A stretch of 64,000 nt of DNA from Hymenobacter sp. UV11 (GCF_004684095.1 NZ_SRII01000001.1:496001-560000); one strand, 5' to 3'; numbered from the stretch's first letter, positions 16,776-26,225 are shown. Numbers and translations are program-made. The notes: generated by a model from the sequence alone, not told the origin.

Positions 16776-16850
16776 TAGTGAGCAGTGAGTAACGAACAGT
16801 GAGCAATTAACTCACTCTATCTATTTGCTCACTGTTCACTGCTCATTACT
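16776..16850. repeat. Family E inverted repeat, probable bidirectional terminator
   Basis: GTGAGCAGTGAGTAACGAAC (from 16778) and the mirrored TTGCTCACTGTTCACTGCTC (from 16825) form an imperfect stem of about 25 bp between two convergent genes. The same wording (GAGTAATGAGC, CAGTGAGC, AGCAATTA) recurs at 11254 and 30254. The stop TAA of the leftward gene (16846-16848) is inside the right arm. Confidence 0.75.
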
Positions 16851-18180
16851 CCTCGTCTCTACCTGCGTTGCGGCGCGGGGCGGTGTCTTCGGCGTCCTGG
16901 GGCTTGTCGCCGTCGGCGGGGCGAAAGTCGTCGCGCTTGTCCTGGCCGTAATTTTGGGCCTTGTCCTGGTTGGTGAAGTTGTCGTGCTCGGGGCCGCGGG
17001 CACCAGGATTTTGGTCGTCGTATGAGCCGCCTTTGGAGCCGTAGCCCTGGCTGGTATCGCCTTCCTTAGAGCCGGCCGGGCCAAAGCCGCTGCGCGAGTC
17101 GCCGGTGTGAGGGCTGCCGGGCTGCGCTTCTTCGCTGCGCTCGTGGCCGTAGCCATAGCCAGGAGTTTGTGGGGCGTCGGGTGAGTTGACGGGTGCGGGT
17201 GCCCCCTGGCCGGCGGGCGCATCGCCGCCGGGCTGCTGGTCGTGGCTGCGGCCACCCTGGCTGCCCTGGTTGTCGTAGCCGCCGCGCGAGGAGCGCTGGT
17301 CTTCCTGCTGGTTGCGGCCGCCGGGGCCGCCAGCCACGTGATTGTCGGTGGCCTCGGCGGGCAGCCCTACCCCCGAAGTGTGGCCGTAGTCGGGCGCATA
17401 GGCCGAGTCCACCGTGGGCGAGCCGTTATCGTTCTGAAAGGCGGCCACTTCGCCCGCTTTGCCGGGTAGGTTGCGGTTGTCCTCTACGTTGCCCCGGCCG
17501 TCGGTAGCGGGCGGGCGGTTGGTCGTATTGTCATTGAAATTCATGGTCGGCGGCGCGGGCGTGTCGCGCACGGCGTGGCCCTGCTGGCTGGGGCGCTGGT
17601 CGCGGCCATCGTAAGCACGGTAGGCATTGTCTTGCAAGCCCGGTGCCGAGGCGCCCTCGCCATAATATTTCTCTTCCGTAGCCTCGGCGGCGGGGTGCTC
17701 GGCGGCCGTGTCAAACTCGCGATACTGGTTGCCAAAGCCGCCGTGGGTGCCACCCAGCGTGCCTTGCTCGCCAAACTCGCCGCGGTTGGCATCGGCGCGC
17801 TGGTTGCTGGCCCGGTCATGGTCCTGGAAGCTGCCTTCTACAGCGTTGCCAAAATTGCCGCCGTACACATTGGGCTGCTTGGAATCGGTGGGCGGGGCGG
17901 GCGCGGCTTCTACGTCGGCGGGCTTGGCTTCGCGGTTTTCCTGCTCGCCGCCGGGCTCCACCGCACCTTTGCCGGCCTCCATCTCGCTATCAAACAGCTC
18001 TTTGCTGCTGGGCGGGGGGGTAGGGGCCGGCTCGCCCGACTGCATGGCCGGCGTGGCGGGCTGCAACGAACTGTTGGCGTTGGTATTGCGGGCATCGGCG
18101 CCCATTTTGGCGGTTTCGCTGGCGGGTTGGCTGGGGTGGTTGCCGGCAATTTCGTTGGGCTGGTCGTTCAGGTTAGGCAT
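16846..18180 (-). CDS. Large intrinsically disordered hydrophilic protein
   Basis: 444 residues with no signal peptide, no membrane segment and almost no hydrophobic clusters. Composition is dominated by Gly, Ala, Pro, Asn, Gln, Asp, Glu, Ser and Arg. It has short imperfect motifs such as YGHTSG, GYGYGHERS, SQGYGSKGG and AQNYGQDKRDDF, and a charged end (RRNAGRDEE). There is no Cys and little Leu, Ile or Trp. The frame is long and has well-behaved codon use, and a long antisense frame over it looks like a shadow. The features are those of hydrophilin- or LEA-like stress proteins, which would suit a desiccation-tolerant soil bacterium, but that is inference. It starts MPNLNDQPNEIAGNH and is divergent from the amidase. 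Its stop lies in a family E repeat. Confidence 0.75.
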   Translation of the reverse strand: MPNLNDQPNEIAGNHPSQPASETAKMGADARNTNANSSLQPATPAMQSGEPAPTPPPSSKELFDSEMEAGKGAVEPGGEQENREAKPADVEAAPAPPTDSKQPNVYGGNFGNAVEGSFQDHDRASNQRADANRGEFGEQGTLGGTHGGFGNQYREFDTAAEHPAAEATEEKYYGEGASAPGLQDNAYRAYDGRDQRPSQQGHAVRDTPAPPTMNFNDNTTNRPPATDGRGNVEDNRNLPGKAGEVAAFQNDNGSPTVDSAYAPDYGHTSGVGLPAEATDNHVAGGPGGRNQQEDQRSSRGGYDNQGSQGGRSHDQQPGGDAPAGQGAPAPVNSPDAPQTPGYGYGHERSEEAQPGSPHTGDSRSGFGPAGSKEGDTSQGYGSKGGSYDDQNPGARGPEHDNFTNQDKAQNYGQDKRDDFRPADGDKPQDAEDTAPRRNAGRDEE

Positions 18181-18375
18181 GGGAAAAGGCTGAAGAAGGT
18201 GAGGCGTGGGGAAAGTCGGACGCTACTGCTTAGCTATACGCCCCAGCGCGCCCGGCGTTGGGCTGGCGCGGCCGGGCTCAAAAAAATGCAGGCTGCTTGC
18301 CTTGGTCCGGCCGGGGCAGGCTTACATTTGGCAACGCCATTTCTTCGCCTATTAAGTCAAATTTTACCGCGCATT

Positions 18376-20013
18376 ATGCAACGCCGCAAATTCCTTCAGC
18401 ATGGTACGCAGGCCGCCCTGGCCTCGGCCCTGCTGCCGCTCGCCGCCACCGCCGCCACCACCCCCGAAGTCCCTATCCCCGCCGTGGAGCCCAAAGCCGG
18501 GCCAACGGTAGCGCCCTTTGCTCTCAGTGAAGTAAGCATCAGCGACTTGCAGGCCCAGCTGGCCAGTGGCAAAGCCACCAGCCGCAGCCTGTGCCAGCAG
18601 TACCTGGCCCGCATCGCGGCCATCGACAAGGCCGGCCCGGCCCTGAACGCCATTATCGAGCTGAATCCCGACGCCCTCAGTATTGCCGATGGCCTCGACA
18701 AAGAGCGCAAAGCCGGCAAGCTGCGCGGCCCTATGCACGGCATTCCGGTGCTCATCAAGGATAATATTGATACCGGCGACAAGATGCAGACCACTGCCGG
18801 CGCGCTGGCAATGCAGGGGCACCACGCCGCCCAGGACGCGCACGTAGCTAAGCAATTGCGGCAAGCCGGGGCCATTATTCTGGGGAAAACTAACCTGAGC
18901 GAGTGGGCCAACTTCCGCTCGACGCACTCGGCCAGCGGCTGGAGCAGCCGCGGCGGCCAAACCCACAACCCCAACGTAATAGACCGCACGCCCAGCGGCA
19001 GCAGCGCCGGCTCGGGCTCGGCAGCCTCGGCCAGCCTGTGCGCGGCGGCGGTGGGCACCGAAACCAACGGCTCCATTGTGTCGCCGTCGTCGGTCAATGG
19101 CTTGGTGGGCCTCAAGCCCACGGTGGGCCTGGTGAGCCGCACGGGCATTATTCCCATCTCGGCCACCCAGGACACGGCCGGCCCAATGGCCCGCTGCGTG
19201 CGCGATGCGGCCCTGCTGCTGAGCGCCATGGCCGGCCCCGACCCGGCCGATGCCGTGACGGTTTCGGCCAACAACCCGGCGAAAGCCGCCGACTACACCC
19301 GCCTGCTGCGCCCCGATGCCCTGAAGGGTCAAAAATTGGGGGTAGAGAAAGGGCATCTCACCAACCAGGCCATCGGCGGCGAGCTGCTGCGCAAAGCCGT
19401 GGCCGACCTCAAGGCCCAGGGCGCCACGATAGTGGAGGTAGATGTGCGCACCGCCACCCAGCCCATCGGCGAGGCGGAGTTCGACGTGCTGCTCTACGAG
19501 TTCAAGGACGGTGTGAATAAGTACTTGGCTAACACCAAGGCCCCCATGAAAACCCTGGCCGACGTTATCGCCTTCAACAAGGCCAACGCCGCCAAGGCCA
19601 TGCCTTTCTTCCAGCAGGAAATTCTGGAGCAAGCCGAAAAAACCGACGGCCTGGGCAGCGACAAGTACAAAGCATCGCTGCGCAAAGTGGTAGACATCTC
19701 CCGCGCCGCCCTCGATGCCGCGCTCAAAACCGACGGCGGCCTGGCGGGCATCGTGGCCATTACCACTGGCCCGGCGGCGTGCATCGACCTCGTAAATGGG
19801 GAGTACAACACCGGCCCCGGCTACGCCGGCGCGGCGGCGATGGCGGGCTACCCCCACCTCACGCTGCCGATGGGCTACGTGCACGGCCTGCCCATTGGTA
19901 TCTCATTCGTGGGCGCGCCTTATAAGGAAGCCGAGCTGCTGGCGCTCGGCTACGCGTATGAGCAGGCGACCAAGCACCGGAAAGCGCCGGAGTTTAAAGC
20001 AGTTATCGGGTAG
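18376..20013 (+). CDS. Tat-exported amidase (amidase signature family)
   Basis: 545 residues from ATG 18376. The first 27 residues (MQRRKFLQHG then a hydrophobic Ala/Leu stretch) look like a Tat signal peptide (RRKFLQ), so a folded enzyme is probably exported. The Ser-cisSer-Lys triad of amidase signature enzymes is present: Lys128 in VLIKDN, the cis-Ser in PSGSSAGSGS (near 209-210), and the nucleophile Ser233 in GTETNGSIVSPSS. It hydrolyses an amide bond; the natural substrate is unknown. Many exported relatives of this length (about 500-550) exist in Bacteroidota. The frame is open far upstream (to 17575), but that stretch is antisense to the disordered-protein gene. Palindrome B1 follows the stop by 15 bp. 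Confidence 0.92.
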   Translation: MQRRKFLQHGTQAALASALLPLAATAATTPEVPIPAVEPKAGPTVAPFALSEVSISDLQAQLASGKATSRSLCQQYLARIAAIDKAGPALNAIIELNPDALSIADGLDKERKAGKLRGPMHGIPVLIKDNIDTGDKMQTTAGALAMQGHHAAQDAHVAKQLRQAGAIILGKTNLSEWANFRSTHSASGWSSRGGQTHNPNVIDRTPSGSSAGSGSAASASLCAAAVGTETNGSIVSPSSVNGLVGLKPTVGLVSRTGIIPISATQDTAGPMARCVRDAALLLSAMAGPDPADAVTVSANNPAKAADYTRLLRPDALKGQKLGVEKGHLTNQAIGGELLRKAVADLKAQGATIVEVDVRTATQPIGEAEFDVLLYEFKDGVNKYLANTKAPMKTLADVIAFNKANAAKAMPFFQQEILEQAEKTDGLGSDKYKASLRKVVDISRAALDAALKTDGGLAGIVAITTGPAACIDLVNGEYNTGPGYAGAAAMAGYPHLTLPMGYVHGLPIGISFVGAPYKEAELLALGYAYEQATKHRKAPEFKAVIG

Positions 20014-20027
20014 CTTTTCCTCGTGGG

Positions 20028-20126
20028 AACGTCATGCTGAACGCAGTGAAGCATCTCGCCCGCGCCATGTAGGTTACTAAACCCAACGGCGCGAGCGAGA
20101 TGCTTCACTGCGTTTAGCATGACGTT
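20028..20126. repeat. Family B palindrome, copy B1
   Basis: Outer arms AACGTCATGCTGAACGCAGT and its mirror ending AGCATGACGTT enclose an inner pairing that presents GTTACTAAACCCAAC. The same outer motif GTCATGCTGA and inner TTACTAA recur in copies B2, B3 and B5. It lies between the convergent amidase and FAD-oxidase genes, 15 bp and 18 bp from their stops. Confidence 0.9.
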
Positions 20127-20143
20127 CTGCTAAGCGTAACTCC

Positions 20144-21553
20144 CTAAAATATCTTCCCTGGGTTCAGAATTCCCTTAGGGTCAAATACTTGCTTGATGCC
20201 GCGCATGATGTTCAGGTTGGCCTCGGCCAGGGCGATGTGCATGTAGGGCTTCTGCACCAGCCCAATGCCGTGTTCGCCCGAGATAGTGCCGCCGAGCTTC
20301 ACGCAGAGCTGGAAAATCTCCGAGATGGGCTGGCGCAGGCCCACGTTCCACTCCTCGTCGGTTAGCTCACCGCGGATGATGTTGACGTGCATATTGCCGT
20401 CGCCGGCGTGGCCGTAGCACACACTTTTGAAGCCGTAGCGCGCCCCGATTTCCTTCACGCCCTTGAGCAGGGTAGGGAGCTCGGCGCGCGGCACCACGGT
20501 GTCTTCTTCCTTATATACGGAGTTGTAGCGCACCGAATTGCCGATGTTGCGCCGAATTTTCCAGAGGTCGTCCTTCTGCCCGGCCGTGTCGGCCAGTAAG
20601 ATTTCGCCCACGTCGTACTTCTCCAGCACTTCGTACACTTGCTCGGCTTCCTTATACAGCTCGTCGAGGTCCCGGCCGTCGAGCTCGATGAGCAGGTGGG
20701 CGGTAATATCCTCGGGCAGCGTGAGCGGAATTTTCAGGTAGTCGGACGACCAGGCGATGGCCTCGCGCTCCATAAACTCCATGCCCGACGGGATGATGCC
20801 CGCCCGGAACACCGCCGACACGGCCTCCGCCGCCTGCGCCTCCTGCCGGAAAGGCACCAGCATCAGGATGTTGTGCTGGGGGTAGGGGAGGAGCCGAAAC
20901 ACCGCTTTGGTAATAATGCCCAGCGTGCCCTCCGAGCCCACCATGAGCTGCGTGAGGTTGTAGCCGGTGGCGTTTTTGAGGGTGTTGGCGCCGGTCCAGA
21001 TAATCTCGCCGGTGGGCAGTACTACTTGCAGGTTAAGCACATAGTCGCGGGTGGTACCGTATTTCACGGCCTTGGGGCCGCCGCTGCTCTGGCTCAGGTT
21101 GCCGCCCAAAAAGCACGAGCCCTTGCTGGCCGGGTCGGGGGGGTAGAAGAGGCCCACTTCCTTCACCGCGTTCTGAAACGCCTCCGTCACTACGCCCGGC
21201 TCCACGATGGCTTGCAGGTTGCGCTCGTCAATTTTTAGAATCTTGTTGAAGCGCTCCATGCTGAGGACCACGCCATTGTGGATGGGTAGGGCGCCGCCAC
21301 TGAGGCCGGTGCCGGCTCCACGCGCCGTCACGGGCACCTGGTGCTCGTGGCAGAGCTTCATGATGGCGCTGACTTCTTCTACAGTGGCCGGCCGCAGCAC
21401 CACATCGGGCGCGAAGTGGAAGTCCTCGGTGTGGTCGCGGCCGTAGGCTTCGTACTGCTGGGCCTCGGCGGTGGCGGCCGTGAGGACGTGCGCCGGAGTC
21501 ACTATCTGCTCGAAAGCGGATACTAGCGCGGGGGTAAGGGCGTTGAATTGCAT
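20144..21553 (-). CDS. FAD-linked oxidase, glycolate/D-lactate dehydrogenase (GlcD) type
   Basis: 469 residues. The N-terminal FAD_binding_4 (PCMH-type) domain shows PVTARGAGTGLSGGALP at about 94-110 and IVEPGVVTEAFQNAV, and PPDPASKGSCFLGGNLSQSS contacts the flavin. The C-terminal FAD-oxidase domain ends with the characteristic CYGHAGDGNMHVNI and SGEHGIGLVQK, which carry the metal and substrate-binding His residues. The enzyme oxidises a 2-hydroxy acid (glycolate or D-lactate) in the cytoplasm or at the membrane. The GlcE and GlcF partners are not adjacent, so a stand-alone D-lactate dehydrogenase is equally likely. ATG 21553 is a natural start. The C40 gene begins about 75 bp away in the other direction. 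Confidence 0.92.
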   Translation of the reverse strand: MQFNALTPALVSAFEQIVTPAHVLTAATAEAQQYEAYGRDHTEDFHFAPDVVLRPATVEEVSAIMKLCHEHQVPVTARGAGTGLSGGALPIHNGVVLSMERFNKILKIDERNLQAIVEPGVVTEAFQNAVKEVGLFYPPDPASKGSCFLGGNLSQSSGGPKAVKYGTTRDYVLNLQVVLPTGEIIWTGANTLKNATGYNLTQLMVGSEGTLGIITKAVFRLLPYPQHNILMLVPFRQEAQAAEAVSAVFRAGIIPSGMEFMEREAIAWSSDYLKIPLTLPEDITAHLLIELDGRDLDELYKEAEQVYEVLEKYDVGEILLADTAGQKDDLWKIRRNIGNSVRYNSVYKEEDTVVPRAELPTLLKGVKEIGARYGFKSVCYGHAGDGNMHVNIIRGELTDEEWNVGLRQPISEIFQLCVKLGGTISGEHGIGLVQKPYMHIALAEANLNIMRGIKQVFDPKGILNPGKIF

Positions 21554-21629
21554 GAGTGAAAAAACGCGGCCAGGGGCCGCCGGGCTATATTTGCCAATAA
21601 TGCAGTGTGAAAGAACGAAGGTACGGCCG

Positions 21630-22316
21630 ATGCGGAAAGCGCTCCTAACCGCTGGCCAGCCAGCCGCCGATAAAGCTTGGCGGAGCTATTACGGGCTGAT
21701 AATCGTGCTGTTGCTGCTCAGCAGCAGCTGCCAGCGCAAGCTCAACCAGCGCAACGGCCGCTACTATTCGGCTCGCGATATGGTGCGCCTCAAGCGCGGC
21801 GAGCGCGTGGCCCGCCCCAGCGGCGGCCGTAGCACGACCGTTAAAACCAAGAGCAGGGCCGCCACGCCCAGCGGCAGCACTACCACCAAAACCGTAGTGA
21901 AACGCCCCGCGCGCGTGGGCAACGCTACCGGCACACTGGCCAGCGTGATTGAGAATGCCCGCGCCTACCAGGGCACGCCCTACCTCTTTGGGGGTACTAC
22001 CCGCCTGGGCATGGACTGCTCGGCGCTGCTGCAGCTCTCGTTTGCCGACGCGGGCGTGACCATTCCGCGCTCCTCGAATGAGCAGGCGGCCTGGGGCGAC
22101 CCCGTGAAGCCGACCGAATTGAAGCCCGGTGATTTCCTTTTTTTTGGGGCCTCGCCCGGTTCGCAGGTCATCACGCACGTGGGCATGGTGACGGTAGTCG
22201 ATAACGAGGGGGTAGAGTTCATCCACGCTTCTACTTCGCTGGGTGTCATTGAGAACAGCTTCGAGGCCGACTACTATCTCAGCCGCTTTATCCGGGCGGT
22301 GCGGCCGCGGTTGTAG
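21630..22316 (+). CDS. NlpC/P60 (C40) peptidase lipoprotein
   Basis: About 228 residues from ATG 21630. A hydrophobic segment ending LLLLSSSC gives a lipobox, followed by a basic, Thr/Ser-rich linker, then an NlpC/P60 domain. Catalytic residues visible: Cys130 in RLGMDCSALLQLSF, His in VITHVGMVTVV, and a third polar residue in EFIHAST. The motif PYLFGGTTRLG before the Cys is typical. It should cut D-Glu-diaminopimelate bonds in peptidoglycan stems from an outer-membrane or inner-membrane anchor. The length is typical. It stands alone: divergent from the FAD oxidase, and followed by the upstream region of the first TonB receptor. Confidence 0.88.
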   Translation: MRKALLTAGQPAADKAWRSYYGLIIVLLLLSSSCQRKLNQRNGRYYSARDMVRLKRGERVARPSGGRSTTVKTKSRAATPSGSTTTKTVVKRPARVGNATGTLASVIENARAYQGTPYLFGGTTRLGMDCSALLQLSFADAGVTIPRSSNEQAAWGDPVKPTELKPGDFLFFGASPGSQVITHVGMVTVVDNEGVEFIHASTSLGVIENSFEADYYLSRFIRAVRPRL

Positions 22317-22321
22317 AGGTA

Positions 22322-22344
22322 AAATGAGGAAATGATGAGGAAAC
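22322..22344 (+). promoter_or_regulatory. Shared element upstream of TonB receptor 1
   Basis: AAATGAGGAAATGATGAGGA matches AAATGAGGATTTGATGAGAA at 26203 in 17 of 20 positions. The second copy is also upstream of a paralogous receptor, and the rest of the two upstream regions is dissimilar. It could be an operator for both genes. It lies about 90 bp before the -7 box here and about 47 bp before it in the second gene. Confidence 0.4.
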
Positions 22345-22413
22345 ATGACCTGCAAGCCGTTAGCTTTTAGGTTGTTAACATTAGCGTAACATGCGGTTTT
22401 CAGAGGTGCACGC

Positions 22414-22421
22414 TACCTTTG
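22414..22421 (+). promoter_or_regulatory. Bacteroidota -7 box of TonB receptor 1
   Basis: TACCTTTG fits the Bacteroidota sigma-ABfr -7 consensus TAnnTTTG, 45 bp before the chosen ATG at 22466. A consensus -33 TTG at the usual distance is not evident, so activation by another factor is possible. Confidence 0.5.
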
Positions 22422-22465
22422 CAGACCCATCCGTCGCGCTTTTTCCTCACTTTTTCTTCTTAATT

Positions 22466-25400
22466 ATGAAGTTATTGTACTTACGACACGCGTTCGTGCT
22501 GGTAGTACTGCTGCTGTCGGCCCACCTGGGCTGGAGCCAGGGCGCTACTACGGCCGCCATGAGCGGTACCATTACCGACAGCAAGGGGCAGCCCTTGCCC
22601 GGCGCTACCATCGTGGCGGTGCACACACCCACCAACACCACCTACGGCAACTCTACCAACGCCGACGGTCGCTTCAACATCCAAAACATGCGGGTAGGCG
22701 GCCCCTACACTATTAAGGTGTCGTTTGTGGGCTACCAGGATTTCACGCGCACGGGCGTCAACCTGACGCTGGCCGAGAACTTCCGCCTCGATGCTAAACT
22801 GGGCGAAGCCTCGACGCAGCTGACCGAAGTGACCGTGACCGGCCGCCAGAACCCGGTTATCAACGCCGACCGCACGGGGGCGGCTACCACAATTCAGCGG
22901 GCCCAGATTGAGCAGCTGCCAACTATCAACCGCTCGTTTGCCGACTACACGCGCCTTACCCCCCAGGCCAACGGCCAGGGTGGCTTCGGCAGCCGCGACG
23001 GCCGCTTCAACAACGTGACCATCGACGGCGCGCTATTCAACAACGCCTTTGGCTTGTCGGGTACCATCGGGGGGCAGGCCAACGCCCAGCCGATTTCGCT
23101 CGACGCCATCGACCAGATTCAGGTGAGCATTGCGCCCTACGATGTGCGCCAGGGCTCCTTCACCGGTGCCAACGTGAATGCCGTGACCCGCTCGGGCACC
23201 AACAAAGTATCGGCCTCGGTCTACGGCTTTTACCGCGACCAGAAATACGTAGGCAAGAAGATTGGCGACGTGAACAACCCGGTGCCCACCTTCAACCTGA
23301 AGAACTTCGGCTTTCGCATCGGCGGGCCTATTATCAAGGATAAGCTGTTCTTCTTCCTGAACGCCGAGCGCGAGCTGCGCACCGACCCGCCCGCTGGCAA
23401 CTACCAGGCGGCTACCCAAGCTAACCCCGCCAACGGCCAAACGATATCGCAGGCCTCGGATGCGGACCTGACGACGCTCAGCAAGTTCCTGATGACCAAC
23501 TACAACTACAACCCCGGGGCTTACCAGGGCTACTCGTTGGCGTCGAACAGTGATAAGATTACGGCCAAGCTGGACTGGAACATCAGCTCCAACCACCGCT
23601 TCAATGTCAAGTACAACTACCTCAAGTCGTACCGCGACGTGCCGCCCAGCGGCTCGGGCTCCATCAGCAACCGCTCGCAGACGATATATGGCCTGCCTTT
23701 CTACGGCTCGTACTACCGCATCAACAACAACCTCAACTCGTTCATTGCGGAGCTGAACAGCTCGTTCGGGTCGAAATATTCCAACAACCTGACTGCGGGC
23801 TACCTGGCCAACCGCGACTTCCGCCAGGCGGGCGGCGGCGGCGAAATTCCGCAGTTTCCGCTGGTAGACATCGGCAATGCTTCGGGCCTGAGCGCCATCA
23901 CGACGGACTCCAAGACCGGCCTGCCGGTGTATAGCCGGGTTACGGCGCCGCAAACGCTCACCTCCTTTGGCTACGAGCCCTTCTCGGCGTTCAATATTCT
24001 GAATACCGATACGTATCAGATTGGCGACAACTTCACGGCCTTTCTGGGTCAGCACAACCTCACGATAGGTACCTACAACGAGCTGTATAAATTCACCAAC
24101 GGCTTTGCGCCGCAGTACTACGGTGCGTTTGTATACAACTCGCTGCAAGACTTTTACGCCTCGGCCGCCACTGCCGATGCGCCGTATGGCTACAACTACG
24201 CCAACGGCGGCACGCCTACCCCCCGCACCGCGGCCGATGGCCTGCGCTCGGCGCAGCGCTACCAGGTGCGCTACTCGGCGCTGCCCGATGGCTCTTTCCC
24301 GTTTGCCGTAACCAACGCGGCCCAGATTGGCCTGTATGTGCAGGATGAATGGACGCCGAAAAGCAACTTTAAGCTGACCTACGGCATCCGTGGCGACTTG
24401 CCCATCATCTACTCCACTATTCAGCAGAATACGGACCTGGCCAAGCTAACATTCCGCGACGGGATTCAGATTAACACCAGCCAGACGCCCAAGCGCACGG
24501 TGCTGTTTTCGCCCCGCGTGGGCTTCAACTGGGACGTGAACAACGACCGCAAAACGCAGCTGCGCGGCGGCACGGGTATCTTCACGGGCCGCGTGCCCTA
24601 CGTATACCTCTCGAACCAGGCCAGCAACAACGGCGTACAGTTTGGCTCGATTGACTTGCAAGGCAACGCCGCCCTACCCTATACCTTTAGCGGCGACGTG
24701 AACAAGTACCGCACGCAGCTGGCCGCGGGCGGCGCCAATACCTCGTACAACATCGCCGTCACCGCGCGCGACTTCAAGTTTCCGCAGGTGTGGCGCTCCA
24801 ACCTGGCCGTGGACCACGAGCTGGGCGGCGGAGTAATCATGACGTTGGAAGGCCTGTATTCGAAGGATGTAAATGCGGTGTATTTCCAGAACATCAACCT
24901 GCCTGTATCGACGCAGCGTGCGGCTGGGGTGGATAACCGTCCGATTTTCTACACGGCCAATACGACTGGCGGGGTCAATGCCAACCCCTACAACCGCCTC
25001 TATGGCCAAACGACCGCTGGTGTAGCAACTACCGCTACGGCGGCCAACCCAGCCATTACCGACGCTATTCTGCTCAACAACACCAGCCAGGGCTACTCTT
25101 ATAGCCTCACGGCGCAGCTGCAAAAGACCTTCAGCAATGGCCTCTACGCCATGGCCGCCTACACCTACTCCGATGCCAAGTCGGTAAACGACGGTGGCTC
25201 CATCGCGCAGTCGAGCTGGGCCGGCCGCCCCGTTTCGGGCGACCCTAACTCGGAGTCGCTTGGCTATTCGGCCTACCTGGTGTCGCACCGCGTTATCGCC
25301 TCGCTCTCGTACCGCTTCAACTACGTCGGCCACCTCGGCACTACCCTCTCGCTGTTCTACAACGGGGCACCTTATGGCCGCTACTCGTACACCTACGGCG

Positions 25401-25972
25401 GCGACATGAACGGCGACGGCGTATCGGGCAACGACCTGATGTACATCCCGCGCAGTGCCAGCGAAATTGCCTTGGTTGACCGGGCATTTACCAACAGCAC
25501 GACCAAGGCAACGTACTTCACCTACACTGCTGCCCAGCAGGCCGTCGACCTGGAAAACTACATCCAGACCGACCCCTACTTGCGCGCGCACCGCGGCCAG
25601 TATGCTGAGCGCAACGGCGCTTCGCAGCCCTGGCAGCACCAGGTAGACGTGCGCGTGCTGCAAGACATTTTCACCAACATCGGGGAAAATCGCAATGCCT
25701 TGCAGTTCAGCATCGACATCTTCAACGTAGGCAACCTGATTAACCGCAACTGGGGTGCTGCCCAGTTCCAGTACACGGCCCAGCCGCTGGCCTTCGCGGG
25801 TTACAATGCGCAGGGTGTGCCTACGTTCAATTTTCAGTACATCAATAACCCGTCGCAGACGGCTACTGGTGCAACCACTCCGACGCTGTTGACTACCCCC
25901 TTCCGCACGGACGTAACGACCCTGGCCTCGCGCTGGCAGGCGCAGATTGGCCTGCGTTACCTGTTCAACTAA
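22466..25972 (+). CDS. Oar-like TonB-dependent receptor 1
   Basis: 1168 residues from ATG 22466. Signal peptide (HAFVLVVLLLSAHLGWSQ), then a CarboxypepD_reg-like domain (AMSGTITDSKGQPLPGAT, about 30-115), a plug domain (VTVTGRQNPVINADRTGAAT to about 240) with NNVTIDGALFNNAFGLSG and AISLDAIDQIQVSIAPYDV-type motifs, and a long outer-membrane barrel ending RWQAQIGLRYLFN. It lacks the SusC signature and no SusD partner is near, so it belongs with Oar-like receptors rather than polysaccharide utilisation loci. The ligand is unknown. Its paralogue follows 328 bp downstream. The sequence KLDWNISSNHRFNVKYNYLK marks the start of barrel strands. An intrinsic terminator follows the stop. Confidence 0.93.
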   Translation: MKLLYLRHAFVLVVLLLSAHLGWSQGATTAAMSGTITDSKGQPLPGATIVAVHTPTNTTYGNSTNADGRFNIQNMRVGGPYTIKVSFVGYQDFTRTGVNLTLAENFRLDAKLGEASTQLTEVTVTGRQNPVINADRTGAATTIQRAQIEQLPTINRSFADYTRLTPQANGQGGFGSRDGRFNNVTIDGALFNNAFGLSGTIGGQANAQPISLDAIDQIQVSIAPYDVRQGSFTGANVNAVTRSGTNKVSASVYGFYRDQKYVGKKIGDVNNPVPTFNLKNFGFRIGGPIIKDKLFFFLNAERELRTDPPAGNYQAATQANPANGQTISQASDADLTTLSKFLMTNYNYNPGAYQGYSLASNSDKITAKLDWNISSNHRFNVKYNYLKSYRDVPPSGSGSISNRSQTIYGLPFYGSYYRINNNLNSFIAELNSSFGSKYSNNLTAGYLANRDFRQAGGGGEIPQFPLVDIGNASGLSAITTDSKTGLPVYSRVTAPQTLTSFGYEPFSAFNILNTDTYQIGDNFTAFLGQHNLTIGTYNELYKFTNGFAPQYYGAFVYNSLQDFYASAATADAPYGYNYANGGTPTPRTAADGLRSAQRYQVRYSALPDGSFPFAVTNAAQIGLYVQDEWTPKSNFKLTYGIRGDLPIIYSTIQQNTDLAKLTFRDGIQINTSQTPKRTVLFSPRVGFNWDVNNDRKTQLRGGTGIFTGRVPYVYLSNQASNNGVQFGSIDLQGNAALPYTFSGDVNKYRTQLAAGGANTSYNIAVTARDFKFPQVWRSNLAVDHELGGGVIMTLEGLYSKDVNAVYFQNINLPVSTQRAAGVDNRPIFYTANTTGGVNANPYNRLYGQTTAGVATTATAANPAITDAILLNNTSQGYSYSLTAQLQKTFSNGLYAMAAYTYSDAKSVNDGGSIAQSSWAGRPVSGDPNSESLGYSAYLVSHRVIASLSYRFNYVGHLGTTLSLFYNGAPYGRYSYTYGGDMNGDGVSGNDLMYIPRSASEIALVDRAFTNSTTKATYFTYTAAQQAVDLENYIQTDPYLRAHRGQYAERNGASQPWQHQVDVRVLQDIFTNIGENRNALQFSIDIFNVGNLINRNWGAAQFQYTAQPLAFAGYNAQGVPTFNFQYINNPSQTATGATTPTLLTTPFRTDVTTLASRWQAQIGLRYLFN

Positions 25973-26006
25973 GTACTCTTGCCGGCACCCGCCGGCTTAG
26001 GCCCGC

Positions 26007-26046
26007 AAAAGCGGGGTAGGAAGCAATTCCTACCCCGCTTTTTTGT
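26007..26046 (+). terminator. Intrinsic terminator of TonB receptor 1
   Basis: A perfect 16-bp stem (26007-26022 and 26027-26042) with a 4-base loop and a T-run. The stem contains GCGGGGTAGGAA, that is, the over-represented GGGGTAGG word. It ends 70 bp after the receptor stop. The rest of the 328-base gap to receptor 2 is AT-rich, with only the regulatory element and -7 box listed separately. Confidence 0.9.
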
Positions 26047-26202
26047 GCATAAAAAAACACTATTATTTCAAGATAATAGCCAAGCAAAAAGAAGCCTGTC
26101 GACCACTAGTCAATCCTGCGCAACTGGGGCATAACAAGCAGAGGTTATGCAAAATAGAAGTTTGTATTATGGATGATTGAATAATGCGCTTTTTCTAGGC
26201 TC

Positions 26203-26225
26203 AAATGAGGATTTGATGAGAAAGT
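26203..26225 (+). promoter_or_regulatory. Shared element upstream of TonB receptor 2
   Basis: AAATGAGGATTTGATGAGAA, the second copy of the element at 22322. Both contain the half-repeats ATGAGGA and TGATGAG. They are candidates for a common regulator-binding site of the two receptor genes. Confidence 0.4.

Noticed and set aside
17575..18375. Long upstream extension of the amidase frame (267 extra residues)
   Set aside because: It is antisense to the disordered-protein gene and lacks any pattern; the Tat signal MQRRKFLQHG at 18376 marks the real start.
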